Positions 44,001 to 53,464 are shown, counted from the first letter of the stretch. The stretch: DNA of 64,000 nucleotides from Nitrospinota bacterium (GCA_016208975.1 JACQXA010000004.1:1365015-1429014), one strand, 5' to 3'. Notes: generated by a model not told the origin, from the sequence alone. A program made the numbers and translations.

Positions 44001-44426
44001 TTAAAATGGGACATCGTCATCGAGGCTGGCCGGAGCTTCAGCATTGGAATAGCCGGTGGAAGGGCCCTTGCCTTCTTTGGCTCCGGAGCTGTCGTCGCCC
44101 CTTCCACCAAGGAACACCACCCGTTCGGCCACCACTTCCAGCTTGCTCCGTTTCTGGCCGTCTTCCGTCTCCCAGGTGGAGTAGGAAAGCCGTCCTTCAA
44201 CGCATACGGGCCTGCCCTTGCTCAGGTATTCCGAGCAGTTCTCGCCCTGTTTGCCCCAAACCACGATGTCAATGAAGTTGACCCGCTCTTTCCACTCTTC
44301 CCCCTGTTTGAACCTGTCGTTCACCGCCAGGCCGAACTTGGCCACGGCCATTCCAGAGGGGGTGTACCGGAGTTCCGGATCCCTCGTAAGGTTACCGATG
44401 AGTATTACCTTATTAAGACTCGCCAT
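44001..44426 (-). CDS. ssb: Single-stranded DNA-binding protein
   Basis: A 141-residue SSB: OB fold with MASLNKVILIGNLTRDPELRYTPSG and VNFIDIVVWGKQGENCSEYLSKG, then a Gly/Ser-rich linker and the acidic tip DDDVPF that recruits repair and replication proteins. The frame is open farther upstream, but MASLNKV is the family start; it overlaps the rpsF end by 14 bases. Confidence 0.96.
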   Translation of the reverse strand: MASLNKVILIGNLTRDPELRYTPSGMAVAKFGLAVNDRFKQGEEWKERVNFIDIVVWGKQGENCSEYLSKGRPVCVEGRLSYSTWETEDGQKRSKLEVVAERVVFLGGRGDDSSGAKEGKGPSTGYSNAEAPASLDDDVPF

Positions 44427-44793
44427 TTCCGCCAGCCTCGCTTTCATCGCCCGCATCGGATTCGGCCCTGGCAGGCGCCGCGCCGGGAGCCATACGGCCG
44501 GCCGCGCCGTCAAAATAGACGGTCAGCGATTTTAAGATGTTCTCGTTCAGCCGGAAGTGCCGGTCGATAACGGGCATTTTCCCGGTTTCCAGGGAATAGC
44601 GGAGCAGGGTGTAAAACCCGTACCGGTTCTTCCTGATGGCATACCCAAGGCGCTTTTTGCCCCACCGGTCTTCTTCCATAATGGAGCCCCCTTCGGCGGT
44701 GATAAGGTCTTTCACCGTGTTGATTTCCTTGTCGATCTGCTCGTCGGCAAGGTCGGGCTTTACGATAAATACGGTCTCGTAGTCTCTTTGCAT
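44413..44793 (-). CDS. rpsF: 30S ribosomal protein S6
   Basis: A 126-residue S6: MQRDYETVFIVKPDLADEQID, DRWGKKRLGYAIRKNRYGFYTLLRY, and FRLNENILKSLTVYF. A Glu/Ala/Gly-rich tail follows. AAAGGAG lies 7 bases before the ATG. First gene of the rpsF-ssb-rpsR-DUF2232-rplI operon. Confidence 0.96.
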   Translation of the reverse strand: MQRDYETVFIVKPDLADEQIDKEINTVKDLITAEGGSIMEEDRWGKKRLGYAIRKNRYGFYTLLRYSLETGKMPVIDRHFRLNENILKSLTVYFDGAAGRMAPGAAPARAESDAGDESEAGGNGES

Positions 44794-44821
44794 AACGCTC
44801 CTTTCGGGTTAGTGTTACTTA

Positions 44822-44846
44822 GCCCCGCGTGACCACAACGCGGAGC
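44822..44846 (-). promoter_or_regulatory. rpsF leader hairpin, candidate S6:S18 site
   Basis: On the minus strand GCTCCGCGT pairs with ACGCGGGGC (9 bp, one G-T) around a 7-base loop, between the promoter and the rpsF ribosome site. Many bacteria control this operon by S6:S18 binding to a leader hairpin. That it is this motif is inference. Confidence 0.4.
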
Positions 44847-44865
44847 AAGGAGTTAAAAACATTTA

Positions 44866-44894
44866 AGTTTAATGAAACAGGCCGGTTTTTGCAA
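44866..44894 (-). promoter_or_regulatory. Promoter of rpsF operon
   Basis: Minus strand TTGCAA (44889-44894), 17-base spacer, TAAACT (44866-44871). It places the start about 65 bases before the rpsF ATG, so the hairpin would be in the leader. The repeat element begins 16 bases farther upstream. Confidence 0.5.
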
Positions 44895-44909
44895 GGAAAA
44901 CAGTAATAA

Positions 44910-45060
44910 GGTGGTGTCCCAGTTTGAATCCCAAATAATAGACAGATCCTTCACTTCGCATGCGCTTCGCTCAGGATGACGATGTTATCAACGGCTTTTA
45001 TATTGCCGTTCTGAGCGTAAGTGAAGAATCTCCCCTGTACTTTCAAACTGAGACCCTACC
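44910..45060 (+). mobile_element. 151-bp MITE-like element, copy 3, with 8-bp target duplication
   Basis: Starts GGTGGTGTC and ends GACCCTACC. The 8-mer AGTAATAA stands on both sides (44902-44909 and 45061-45068), a perfect target-site duplication showing insertion by transposition. It sits between the rpsF promoter and the subtilase gene. Together with 44847-44909 and 45061-45203 this makes up the 410-base gene-free stretch; the right part holds a TATAAT at 45093-45098 that may serve the subtilase. Confidence 0.92.
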
Positions 45061-45203
45061 AGTAATAACGCGGGTTTGAAAGTAGGTAAGAGTATAATAA
45101 TAAAAGGGGAGTTCGTGTGCGAAATCCTGCCGCCGTCAATGTTACGATTCGCTCGGTGAAGGATTTTCGCGCCTAGGATTCACCCCACGCTGGAGGCCTG
45201 GCC

Positions 45204-48200
45204 ATGGATATTAGCTCTGGAGACTTCCTGAGAGGGGCGCGCTCCAGCCGTGCGTTGGCCGTATTGTTGTTGGCTGTGGCGGTATTCGTCACGGCGTGCG
45301 GGGGCGCGGACATTTCATCCACGGAAGGATTGCCGGAAAAAGACCCCTCCGCCCGGGAGCTTACCCATCGGGCCATACTTGCCAAGGCTGGCAGTACAGG
45401 TTCCGCCCAGGTAATAATAAAACTCAAAACCCCCTTTGTGGCCGAAGGGGTGGAGGACGCGGCCACATCCGCCGCGCAACAGGCGGGCATTGCCACCGCC
45501 CAGGATGAAGTAGAGGCCCATGTGGCTGGCCGTAACGTAAAAAACATCAAAAAATACAAACATATACCCTTTATCGCCATGGAGGCGGATTCCCCGGCCC
45601 TGAACGCCATAATCAACCATCCAAAAGTTGAATATGTGGATTCGGACAACCCCGTTTCCACAACGTTGGCCCAAAGCGTCCCCCTCATCGGCGGGGATAT
45701 CGCCTGGAACGCGGGATATACCGGGGCCGGTTATGCCGTGGCTGTGCTGGATACGGGCGTCACTAGCGGCCACGCATTCCTTTCCGGCAAGGTGGTGGCG
45801 GAGGCTTGTTATCTTACCGGTAATAAATGCCCCAATGGTCAGTCATCCATGACGGGCGCGGGCGCGGCGGCGGATGTCCATGGCCATGGCACCCATGTGT
45901 CCGGCATAGCCGCCGGGGCTTCGGCAACCATGAACGGCGTGGCCAAGGACGCCTCCATAATCGGGGTGAAAATCCTTGACGATACCGGTAGCGGCTGGGA
46001 TTCGGACATCCTGCTGGGGCTGGACTGGGTGTTCTCGCAACGCAACAACTACAGCATAGCCGCCGTTAACATGAGCCTGGGCGACGGTAGCGCCTATTCG
46101 TCATACTGCGACTCCAACCACGCCGCCTATAAAGCCGCCATGGACAACCTTTCCAGCGTGAACATCGCCACGGTGGTGGCGTCCGGGAACAGCGGGTCGA
46201 AAAGCGGCATATCCAGCCCGGCGTGTGTTTCCACGGCTGTAAGCGTGGGCGCCACCACAAAGACGGACTCGGTGGCGTCATACTCCCAAAGCGCCAGCAT
46301 CCTCTCGGTTCTGGCGCCAGGTTCAAGCATTTATTCTTCCATCCCGAGTGGATATCAATATAAGAGCGGCACCTCCATGGCGACCCCCCATGTGGCTGGC
46401 GCCTGGGCGGTGATGAAAAGCCAGTACGGCGCTGGAACCTCCGTAAGCGCCATATTGGCCACTTTGCAGGCTAACGGCGCATCCATAACGGACACCAACG
46501 GGTTGGCTAAAAAACGGATAAGCCTTGTGGTGGGAGGCCCATCACCGGCTCCCGCCACCATGTCCACCCCGGCTCCGGGCTCCACGCTGGCCGGAAGCTC
46601 CGTTACGTTCACGTGGACGCAATCCACCACCGCCACGGCATACGTGGTGTGGGTGGGCACCGTCCGGGGCGCCTATGACATAGGATATTTCCCATCGGCG
46701 GGCCAGACCACGGCGTTGTCTGCGGACGCTACCGGCCTGCCCACCGACGGACGGACGCTATATGTGCGGCTTTATTCCAAGATAAGCGGGGCGTGGCAGT
46801 ACAACGATTACACTTATACAGCCGGGTCGCCTGGGCCTGTGGCGGCTGTTATGAGTTCACCAACCCCCAATTCCACCCTCACCGGGGCGGACATAACGTT
46901 CAGCTGGAACGCCGCTGTGGACGCAACGGGATACCGGGTGGACGTTGGAACCACCGTGGGCGGGGCCGAGATAGGCACGTTCCCGCCAGCGGGCGAGACG
47001 GCGCAAACGTCTGTTCAGGTTACGGGGTTGCCGGTGGATGGAAGCACATTATATGTTCGCCTGCTAACGAAGATCGGCGGTCAGTGGTACAGCAACGATT
47101 ACACCTACACCGCGTTCAACCCTAACGCCCCGCAACCCGGCCCTGCGGTGATGACCAGCCCGGCCCCCGGTTCCACGCTGGCGGGAAGCTCCGTGACGTT
47201 CCAGTGGACGCAATCATCCACAGCCACGGCTTATGTGGTGTGGATTGGAACTGTCCCCGGAGCGTATAACATCGGGTATTACCCGGCCTCCGGCCAGACC
47301 TCCGGCACATCAGTAGTGGCCAACGGCCTGCCCACCGACGGACGGACGCTGTATGTGCGGCTCTACTCCAAGATAAGCGGCGCGTGGCAGTATTACGATT
47401 ACACCTACACGGCGGGTTCTCCCGGCCCTGTGGCGGCGGTAATAAGTTCGCCGGCTCCAGGCTCCACCCTCACCGGGGCGGATCTGACCTTTAGCTGGAA
47501 CGCGGCTGTTGGAGCCACCGGGTACCGGGTGGATGTGGGAACCACCGTGGGCGGGGCGGAGATAGGCACGTTCCCGCCAGCGGGCGAGACGGCGCAGACT
47601 TCCGTTCAGGCCACAGGGCTTCCTGTGGACGGTAGCGCGTTAAACGTCCGCCTGCTCACGAAAATCGGCGGTCAGTGGTACAGCAACGATTACACTTATA
47701 CCGCGTTCAACCCCAACGCGCCGCAACCCGGCCCTGCGGTGATGACCAGTCCGGCCCCCGGCTCCACGCTTGCGGGAAGTTCCATAACGTTCCAGTGGAC
47801 GCAATCATCCACAGCCACGGCTTATGTGGTGTGGATTGGAACTGTCCCCGGAGCGTATAACATCGGTTATTACCCGGCCTCCGGCCAGACTACGGGAACC
47901 TCCACAGTGGCCAGCGGCCTGCCCACCGACGGGCGGACGCTGTACGTGCGGCTCTACTCCAAGATAAGCGGCGCGTGGCAGTATTACGATTACACCTACA
48001 CGGCGGGTTCTCCCGGCCCTGTGGCGGCTGTTATGAGTTCACCTGCTCCAGGCTCCACCCTCACCGGGGCGGATGTGACGTTCAGCTGGAACGCGGCCAG
48101 CGGAGCCACTGGATACCGGGTGGATGTGGGAACCACCGTGGGCGGGGCGGAGATAGGCACGTTCCCGCCAGCGGGTGAGACGGCGCAGACATCCGTTCAG

Positions 48201-48605
48201 GCCACGGGCTTGCCGGTGGATGGAAGCACATTATATGTTCGCCTGCTAACGAAGATCGGCGGCCAGTGGTACAGCAATGATTACACCTACACCGCGTTCA
48301 ACCCTAACGCCCCGCAACCCGGCCCTGCGGTGATGACCAGTCCGGCCCCCGGCTCCACGCTGGCGGGAAGTTCCATAACGTTCACCTGGACCCAGTCGTC
48401 CAACGCCACGGCCTATGCGTTATGGGTTGGCACAGTCCGGGGCGCCTATGACATAGGCTATTTCCCCGCCGCGGGGCAGACCACGGCCACATCCGTACAA
48501 GCCACGGGCTTGCCCACTAACGGGCGGACGCTGTACGTGCGGCTCTACTCCAAGATTAGCGGCGCATGGCAGTATAACGATTACACCTATGTGTCGGGGC
48601 CATGA
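45204..48605 (+). CDS. Subtilisin-like serine protease lipoprotein with seven C-terminal repeat domains
   Basis: An 1133-residue exported protease. It has a lipobox signal (LAVAVFVTAC), an I9-type propeptide (AQVIIKLKTPFVAEGVED... AHVAGRNVKNIKKYKHIPFIAMEADSPALNAI), then an S8 catalytic domain with D183 (AVLDTGV), H228 (HGTHVSG) and S391 (GTSMATPHV). From about residue 453 seven beta-sandwich-like domains of about 95 residues alternate between two types, A and B (ABABABA). Each opens with a (P)APGSTLxGxxxTFxW motif and closes with a WQYxDYTYTA or WYSNDYTYTA block. These match domains common on bacterial surface and secreted proteins and may bind glycans or cells. GGAGG lies 7 bases before the ATG. 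Confidence 0.9.
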   Translation: MDISSGDFLRGARSSRALAVLLLAVAVFVTACGGADISSTEGLPEKDPSARELTHRAILAKAGSTGSAQVIIKLKTPFVAEGVEDAATSAAQQAGIATAQDEVEAHVAGRNVKNIKKYKHIPFIAMEADSPALNAIINHPKVEYVDSDNPVSTTLAQSVPLIGGDIAWNAGYTGAGYAVAVLDTGVTSGHAFLSGKVVAEACYLTGNKCPNGQSSMTGAGAAADVHGHGTHVSGIAAGASATMNGVAKDASIIGVKILDDTGSGWDSDILLGLDWVFSQRNNYSIAAVNMSLGDGSAYSSYCDSNHAAYKAAMDNLSSVNIATVVASGNSGSKSGISSPACVSTAVSVGATTKTDSVASYSQSASILSVLAPGSSIYSSIPSGYQYKSGTSMATPHVAGAWAVMKSQYGAGTSVSAILATLQANGASITDTNGLAKKRISLVVGGPSPAPATMSTPAPGSTLAGSSVTFTWTQSTTATAYVVWVGTVRGAYDIGYFPSAGQTTALSADATGLPTDGRTLYVRLYSKISGAWQYNDYTYTAGSPGPVAAVMSSPTPNSTLTGADITFSWNAAVDATGYRVDVGTTVGGAEIGTFPPAGETAQTSVQVTGLPVDGSTLYVRLLTKIGGQWYSNDYTYTAFNPNAPQPGPAVMTSPAPGSTLAGSSVTFQWTQSSTATAYVVWIGTVPGAYNIGYYPASGQTSGTSVVANGLPTDGRTLYVRLYSKISGAWQYYDYTYTAGSPGPVAAVISSPAPGSTLTGADLTFSWNAAVGATGYRVDVGTTVGGAEIGTFPPAGETAQTSVQATGLPVDGSALNVRLLTKIGGQWYSNDYTYTAFNPNAPQPGPAVMTSPAPGSTLAGSSITFQWTQSSTATAYVVWIGTVPGAYNIGYYPASGQTTGTSTVASGLPTDGRTLYVRLYSKISGAWQYYDYTYTAGSPGPVAAVMSSPAPGSTLTGADVTFSWNAASGATGYRVDVGTTVGGAEIGTFPPAGETAQTSVQATGLPVDGSTLYVRLLTKIGGQWYSNDYTYTAFNPNAPQPGPAVMTSPAPGSTLAGSSITFTWTQSSNATAYALWVGTVRGAYDIGYFPAAGQTTATSVQATGLPTNGRTLYVRLYSKISGAWQYNDYTYVSGP
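46560..48605 (+). repeat. 591-bp tandem repeat inside subtilase gene
   Basis: Units start at 46560, 47151, 47742 and 48333 (the last partial, about 270 bases). Each 591-bp unit encodes 197 residues, one A plus one B domain, and spacing is exactly 591 each time, so the frame is kept. Units 2, 3 and 4 are nearly identical over long stretches, pointing to recent duplication. Confidence 0.9.
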
Positions 48606-48650
48606 CGGCGCCGGTTGACTTTTGACGGAGTAAAAACCACAATAGGCCCC

Positions 48651-49619
48651 ATGATTTCCAATCCACTGCTGGAAGCGGCCAACCTGCGGAAAAGTTTCCC
48701 GATGCGATCCGGTGTGTTTTCCAAAACCACAGGTTACGTGCGGGCTGTGGAAGGGGTGAGTTTCTCCATCATGCCCGGCGAGACTTTCGGGCTGGTGGGG
48801 GAGTCCGGTTGCGGCAAATCCACCACAGGCCGGCTGGTATTGAGGCTTATAGAGCCCACGGGCGGGTCGGTTAAATTCGAGGGGGAGGATTTATACGCCC
48901 TACCCAAAGAAAAACTTCGCGCCATGCGCCGCAAGATGCAGATAATTTTCCAGGATCCGTACGCGTCCCTTAATCCACGCATGACCGTGGGCGCCACGCT
49001 CATGGAGCCGTTCCGTGTGCATGACGTGGGGGCAAAAGCGGAACGCAAGGATTTGGCCGCGGGGCTTCTGGAGAAGGTGGGCCTGTCAAAAGACGCCCTG
49101 CGGAAATACCCCCACGAATTTTCCGGCGGACAGCGGCAACGCATAGGCATAGCCCGGGCCATCGCCTTGAATCCCAGGTTCATCATGTGCGACGAGCCTG
49201 TGTCGGCGCTGGACGTTTCGGTGCAGGCGCAGGTGTTGAACCTTTTGATGGATTTAAAGGCGCGGCTGGACATGGCCTACCTTTTCGTGTCGCACGACCT
49301 GTCGGTGGTGGAGCGGGTGTGCGACCGGGTGGCGGTGATGTACCTGGGGAAGATAATGGAGATGGGGCCTGTGTCGGCGGTTTATTCCAAGCACACGCAT
49401 CCTTACACCGAGGCCCTGCTTTCGGCCTTGCCCACGCCGGATCCGGAGAAGAAAATGGCCCGCATCCGCCTTTCCGGCGAGCCCCCCAGCGCCATCAATC
49501 CCCCGGCAGGGTGCGTTTTCCACACCCGATGCCCGCTGAAGAAAAAGGAGTGCGAATCAGTGGTTCCACCCCTTACGGAACGGGCGCCGGGCCATTGGGC
49601 CGCCTGCATCGTTCGATAG
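48651..49619 (+). CDS. Oligopeptide/dipeptide ABC transporter ATPase, OppF/DppF-like
   Basis: A 322-residue ATPase. It has Walker A GESGCGKST, the Q-loop MQIIFQDPYASLNPRMTVG, signature SGGQRQRIGIARAI, Walker B FIMCDEPVSALD, the H-loop SHD, and the C-terminal oligopeptide-ABC extension with Cys-rich PPAGCVFHTRCPLKKKEC, diagnostic of the Opp/Dpp group. No permease, binding protein or OppD partner is adjacent, so it must pair with subunits elsewhere. I use ATG 48651; a TTG 12 codons upstream is possible. Confidence 0.9.
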   Translation: MISNPLLEAANLRKSFPMRSGVFSKTTGYVRAVEGVSFSIMPGETFGLVGESGCGKSTTGRLVLRLIEPTGGSVKFEGEDLYALPKEKLRAMRRKMQIIFQDPYASLNPRMTVGATLMEPFRVHDVGAKAERKDLAAGLLEKVGLSKDALRKYPHEFSGGQRQRIGIARAIALNPRFIMCDEPVSALDVSVQAQVLNLLMDLKARLDMAYLFVSHDLSVVERVCDRVAVMYLGKIMEMGPVSAVYSKHTHPYTEALLSALPTPDPEKKMARIRLSGEPPSAINPPAGCVFHTRCPLKKKECESVVPPLTERAPGHWAACIVR

Positions 49620-49652
49620 TCCTAAACCCCTGCCCGCCATCGTGACTGGAAT

Positions 49653-50195
49653 ATGAACCTTTTCAACAATAAGTTTACGGCCAGGGCGGTAACAGCCGGG
49701 TACGTGTTCATAATCTATCTCACCACCGGCCTTATGGGCTCCGTGCAGGTTTGGCTGAGACAGCGCGGTTTTTTAACCGTGGCCTCCGGACTCCTGCTGG
49801 TGGCCGGAGCCGGGGTGGCGGTGTATTTTATTGTGGCCCGGCTTGGCCGCCGGAAGCCAAAACATCTGGTTATTCTGGCCGCTTCGGCGGCGGCGTATTT
49901 TGTTCTTTCGGTCAAATTCGCCAAAACCCCATCGGACCGGATCCATCTTTTAGAGTATTCTTTACTGGCGGCCTTGGCCTATTACACGGTAAAATTCAAC
50001 GTTAAAGGCTGGCCGGCCTACCCCGGGGCGTGGCTGTTGGCCACCATGGCCGGCCTGATGGACGAGGCTATCCAGCGGTTCCTTCCCAACCGCGCGGCGG
50101 ATATGAGGGATTTTCTGGTGAACGCCATTTCCGCGGCCGTGGCCCTGCTGGTGGTCCGGCTTGTGATAGAGGAGAACGATGAAGTTGAAACATAA
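49653..50195 (+). CDS. VanZ-family membrane protein
   Basis: A 180-residue protein with about five hydrophobic spans. KTPSDRIHLLEYSLLAALAYY and MDEAIQRFLPNRAADMRDFLVNAISA match the VanZ-like signature (DExxQxxxPxRxxxxxDxxxN). VanZ gives low-level teicoplanin resistance; most family members have unknown roles in the envelope. It overlaps the PBP4 gene by 17 bases. Confidence 0.85.
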   Translation: MNLFNNKFTARAVTAGYVFIIYLTTGLMGSVQVWLRQRGFLTVASGLLLVAGAGVAVYFIVARLGRRKPKHLVILAASAAAYFVLSVKFAKTPSDRIHLLEYSLLAALAYYTVKFNVKGWPAYPGAWLLATMAGLMDEAIQRFLPNRAADMRDFLVNAISAAVALLVVRLVIEENDEVET

Positions 50196-51633
50196 GCTTG
50201 CCGCTTTAATTCTTTGTCTGCTGGCCACCGCTCCGGTGGCGGACAGGGCATTCGCCGAACAGAAAGAAGATTTCAAGGCCGCCATAGATTTTTCGTTGCG
50301 TGAACGGTGCGTCAGCCATGACAAGACCGCCGTGCGCATCACAGACGTGGCCACCGGCGAGACCCTTTACGATTTGAACGGCTCCAGCCCATTGCTTCCC
50401 GCGTCGGTGATGAAGCTTGTCACCACCGCAACGGCCCTCAACTACCTGGGGGTCAACTATAAATTCAAGACCGACGTCCTCTATTCCGGCAAACGGGAAA
50501 GGGGCGTTATTAAAGGCGATCTCATTATTCGCGGCGGGGGAGACCCGAAACTGACCCCTGAGGTGGTGTGGCTTATCGCCGACGAGGTAAGAAGGCAAGG
50601 CATCCGGGAGGTTACGGGTAATCTCGTGCTGGACACCTCGTTCTTCGACGATCACACTATTCCCCCGGCCCGCCATGGGCGCCGTACCCAGCGGCCTTAC
50701 GACGCGCCCATCGGGGCGTTATCGGTGAACTTCAACACTATCGCCGTGCATGTGTATCCGGGAGAGGCGGTTGGAGCTCCGGTTATTGCCGAGGTGGAGC
50801 CTCGCTCCGACTATTTCAGGGTGATAAACGATGCGGTGACCCGGAGCAGGGTAAAACGGCCGGTGTCCGCCCTGCGCGTTAATGGCGACGGAAAAGTGAA
50901 TATCAAGATAACCGGAGCCATGCGGCCCGACGACGCTCCGGGAATCATATATATAAATATAGACGACCCCACCATGTTCGCCGGGGAGACGTTCCGGGCG
51001 TTCCTGAAAAACGCGGGAGTGAACGTGGCCGGTGGCATTGTGAAGGGGGTGACGCCCACAACGGCCCGGCTTATCCATGCGCACCAGTCCGAGCCTATAT
51101 CCGTCATCCTGCGGGAGCTCAACCGGTTCTCCAATAACTTCATCGCCGAACAGGTAATTAAAACCGTGGGCGCCGAAACCATGGGCGCGCCGGGTACCCA
51201 TGAGAAGGGTTTGAGCATGGTGGAGAAGTTCCTGAACGAGTCGGGGATAGACACCACCGGCGCCGTTTTCGCCGATGGCTCGGGCCTTTCCAAAGAGAAC
51301 CGGGTTTCGGCGAAAATGCTTACGGACCTGTTGCTGTTGATGAGCAAAAGGTTCGACATCGGGCCGGATTTCGTGGCCTCTCCCGGAATAATGGGGGTGG
51401 ACGGTTCTGTGAGAAAACGGCTTAAAACCTCCCCGGCCAAAAGCCAGGCCCGGGCGAAAACCGGCACCCTCAACGGTGTCAGTTCGTTGTCCGGATATGT
51501 ATCCGGCAGGGATGGGAAACTTTTCGCCTTCGCCATCTTGCAGAACAACAACGCCTGCTATTACAAAGGCGCCCATAACATCCAGGACAAAATAGTTACA
51601 GCCATCCATCTGCTGGCCGAGAAGAAAAGGTGA
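50179..51633 (+). CDS. dacB: D-alanyl-D-alanine carboxypeptidase/endopeptidase (PBP4, S13)
   Basis: A 484-residue periplasmic enzyme that trims peptidoglycan peptides. A signal peptide (LAALILCLLATAPVADRAFA) is followed by the three active-site motifs of the penicillin-binding fold: S76-x-x-K79 (SVMK), SNN in NRFSNNFIAEQ, and KTG in RAKTGTLNGVSSLSGY. The large insert between motifs 1 and 2 (with LDTSFFDDHTIPPARH and YDAPIGALSVNFNTIAV) is typical of S13. It is joined to recJ by an overlapping GTG. Confidence 0.94.
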   Translation: MKLKHKLAALILCLLATAPVADRAFAEQKEDFKAAIDFSLRERCVSHDKTAVRITDVATGETLYDLNGSSPLLPASVMKLVTTATALNYLGVNYKFKTDVLYSGKRERGVIKGDLIIRGGGDPKLTPEVVWLIADEVRRQGIREVTGNLVLDTSFFDDHTIPPARHGRRTQRPYDAPIGALSVNFNTIAVHVYPGEAVGAPVIAEVEPRSDYFRVINDAVTRSRVKRPVSALRVNGDGKVNIKITGAMRPDDAPGIIYINIDDPTMFAGETFRAFLKNAGVNVAGGIVKGVTPTTARLIHAHQSEPISVILRELNRFSNNFIAEQVIKTVGAETMGAPGTHEKGLSMVEKFLNESGIDTTGAVFADGSGLSKENRVSAKMLTDLLLLMSKRFDIGPDFVASPGIMGVDGSVRKRLKTSPAKSQARAKTGTLNGVSSLSGYVSGRDGKLFAFAILQNNNACYYKGAHNIQDKIVTAIHLLAEKKR

Positions 51634-53345
51634 GGGAAAAACTGTGGGCTATTGCCCCCGGCGACACGGAAGTTGAAAAGAATCTTTCAGACACCCTGGG
51701 GCTAAGCCCCATCATAGCCAGGCTTCTTGCCAACCGGGGTGTTGACGACCTTCAAAAGGCCAGGCTGTTCCTTGATACACCGCTCGCCGCCTTGGAAGAC
51801 CCCATGAAAATGGCGGGTATGGACAAGGCTGTTTCCCGCGTCATTGAATCGCTGGACCGGGGCGAAAAGATAATGGTGTATGGCGATTACGATGTGGACG
51901 GGGTTACCGCCACGGCGCTTCTATACCTCTTCCTCAACGAAATCGGCGCCCATGCGGGGTATTACATACCCGAACGGGGCAAAGAGGGGTACGGGCTCAA
52001 CTCCGCCGCCATAACCAGCCTGGCGGAGGCGGGAGCCAAGCTCATCATCACCGTGGATAACGGCATAAACGCCGTGGAAGCGGTGGATCACGCCAACGGG
52101 CTGGGGGTGGATGTCATCATTACCGACCATCATTTGCCCGGCCCCATCCTGCCCGGCGCGGTGGCGGCCTTAAACCCCAACCGGGAGGATTGCCCATACC
52201 CCTGCAAGGGCCTGTCGGGCGTAGGGGTGGCGTTCAAGCTTTGCATGGCCGTTCGCAGTCAACTGCGCCAGCGCGGAGTTGAGGTGGACACGCTTCCCAA
52301 CCTGAAACGTTATCTGGACCTGGTGGCCATAGGCTCCGTGGCCGATTGCTCCCCTTTGGTGGGGGAGAACCGTTTGTTGACGCGGCATGGCATATCCGAG
52401 CTTCGCGCCGCAACGCGGCCAGGGCTTACGGCGTTAAAGCAGGTGGCCGGAGTGAACGGCGGACTTACCTCCCGCGACATAGCTTTCGCCCTGGCGCCCA
52501 GGTTAAACGCCGCAGGCAGGCTTGGAAAGGCCGACATGGGGGTGGATCTGCTTATCACCGGAAATAGCGGCGAGGGGGCGCGGATCGCCCATAAACTGGA
52601 CGAGGAAAACCGCAAACGGCAGGACATCCAGAAAAAAATGCTGGACGAAGCCATCCGCAAAGCCGGGCAGGAGATAGATTTTACACAGGAAAAAGCGATA
52701 GTCATAGGCGCCGACGGGTGGAACCCGGGCGTGGCTGGGCTGGTGGCCTCCAAACTCACTGAAACGTTTGGTTTGCCCACGCTGGTGGCTTGTTTCAATG
52801 GCGAGCAGGGCGTAGGCTCGGCCCGAAGCGTGGCCGGGTTCGACGTTACGGCGGCTCTGTCGAAAGTTTCGGGGCGCCTTGTAAAATTCGGCGGGCACAA
52901 GCTGGCGGCGGGTTTCACCGTGAACCGGGACGGGTTTGAGGTGTTCCGCCGGGAGTTTTTATGCCTTGCCAGGAACGAAATTGAGCCCAGCCAGATAAAA
53001 CCCACCATCAAGATTGATTGCGAGGTAAACCCCGGCGGCATAGACAGGGAGTTCTTGCGTCAGCTGGAGACGCTGGAGCCTTACGGTGAGGGGAATCCCC
53101 AGCCGGTATTTATCAGCCGGGGCGTGAGGTTTACGGAGGTCTGTTACATGGGGCGGGACGAAAGCCATGCTCGCCTGACCCTGCCGGGGGGCTTGCAGGC
53201 GCTGGCGTTTTCGAAGGCGGAAAAGTTCCGGGGGCTGGATGTGCCCAAAACACCCTTAGACATTGTTTACGTGGCCGAGGTTTCCACCTGGCGGGATATG
53301 GAGCGGATCCAGCTTCGGTTACTGGATATGGATATTTCGGTCTAG
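51630..53345 (+). CDS. recJ: Single-strand-specific exonuclease RecJ
   Basis: A 571-residue 5'-3' exonuclease of recombination and mismatch repair. DHH motifs are present: VYGDYDVDGVTATALLY, ITVDNGI, VIITDHHLPG, and LDLVAIGSVADC. DHHA1 follows with VGSARSVAGFDVTAAL and FGGHKLAAGF, then an OB-fold tail. Length is normal. The start is GTG overlapping the dacB stop. Confidence 0.95.
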   Translation: MREKLWAIAPGDTEVEKNLSDTLGLSPIIARLLANRGVDDLQKARLFLDTPLAALEDPMKMAGMDKAVSRVIESLDRGEKIMVYGDYDVDGVTATALLYLFLNEIGAHAGYYIPERGKEGYGLNSAAITSLAEAGAKLIITVDNGINAVEAVDHANGLGVDVIITDHHLPGPILPGAVAALNPNREDCPYPCKGLSGVGVAFKLCMAVRSQLRQRGVEVDTLPNLKRYLDLVAIGSVADCSPLVGENRLLTRHGISELRAATRPGLTALKQVAGVNGGLTSRDIAFALAPRLNAAGRLGKADMGVDLLITGNSGEGARIAHKLDEENRKRQDIQKKMLDEAIRKAGQEIDFTQEKAIVIGADGWNPGVAGLVASKLTETFGLPTLVACFNGEQGVGSARSVAGFDVTAALSKVSGRLVKFGGHKLAAGFTVNRDGFEVFRREFLCLARNEIEPSQIKPTIKIDCEVNPGGIDREFLRQLETLEPYGEGNPQPVFISRGVRFTEVCYMGRDESHARLTLPGGLQALAFSKAEKFRGLDVPKTPLDIVYVAEVSTWRDMERIQLRLLDMDISV

Positions 53346-53464
53346 CCTGTTTATTCACCTCCCATGGCGTGCCAGCGGAAGCCCCAATGAAGGTTCGCCA
53401 CGGGGTTTAAAATGAAATCTTTATTCGTGGCCGCAGTCTGTGTAAACTTGCGAGAATCCTTTGA

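Noticed and set aside
46560-48605. CRISPR-like repeat array
   Set aside because: The period is 591 bp, in frame, with no short spacers; it is a protein-domain repeat.
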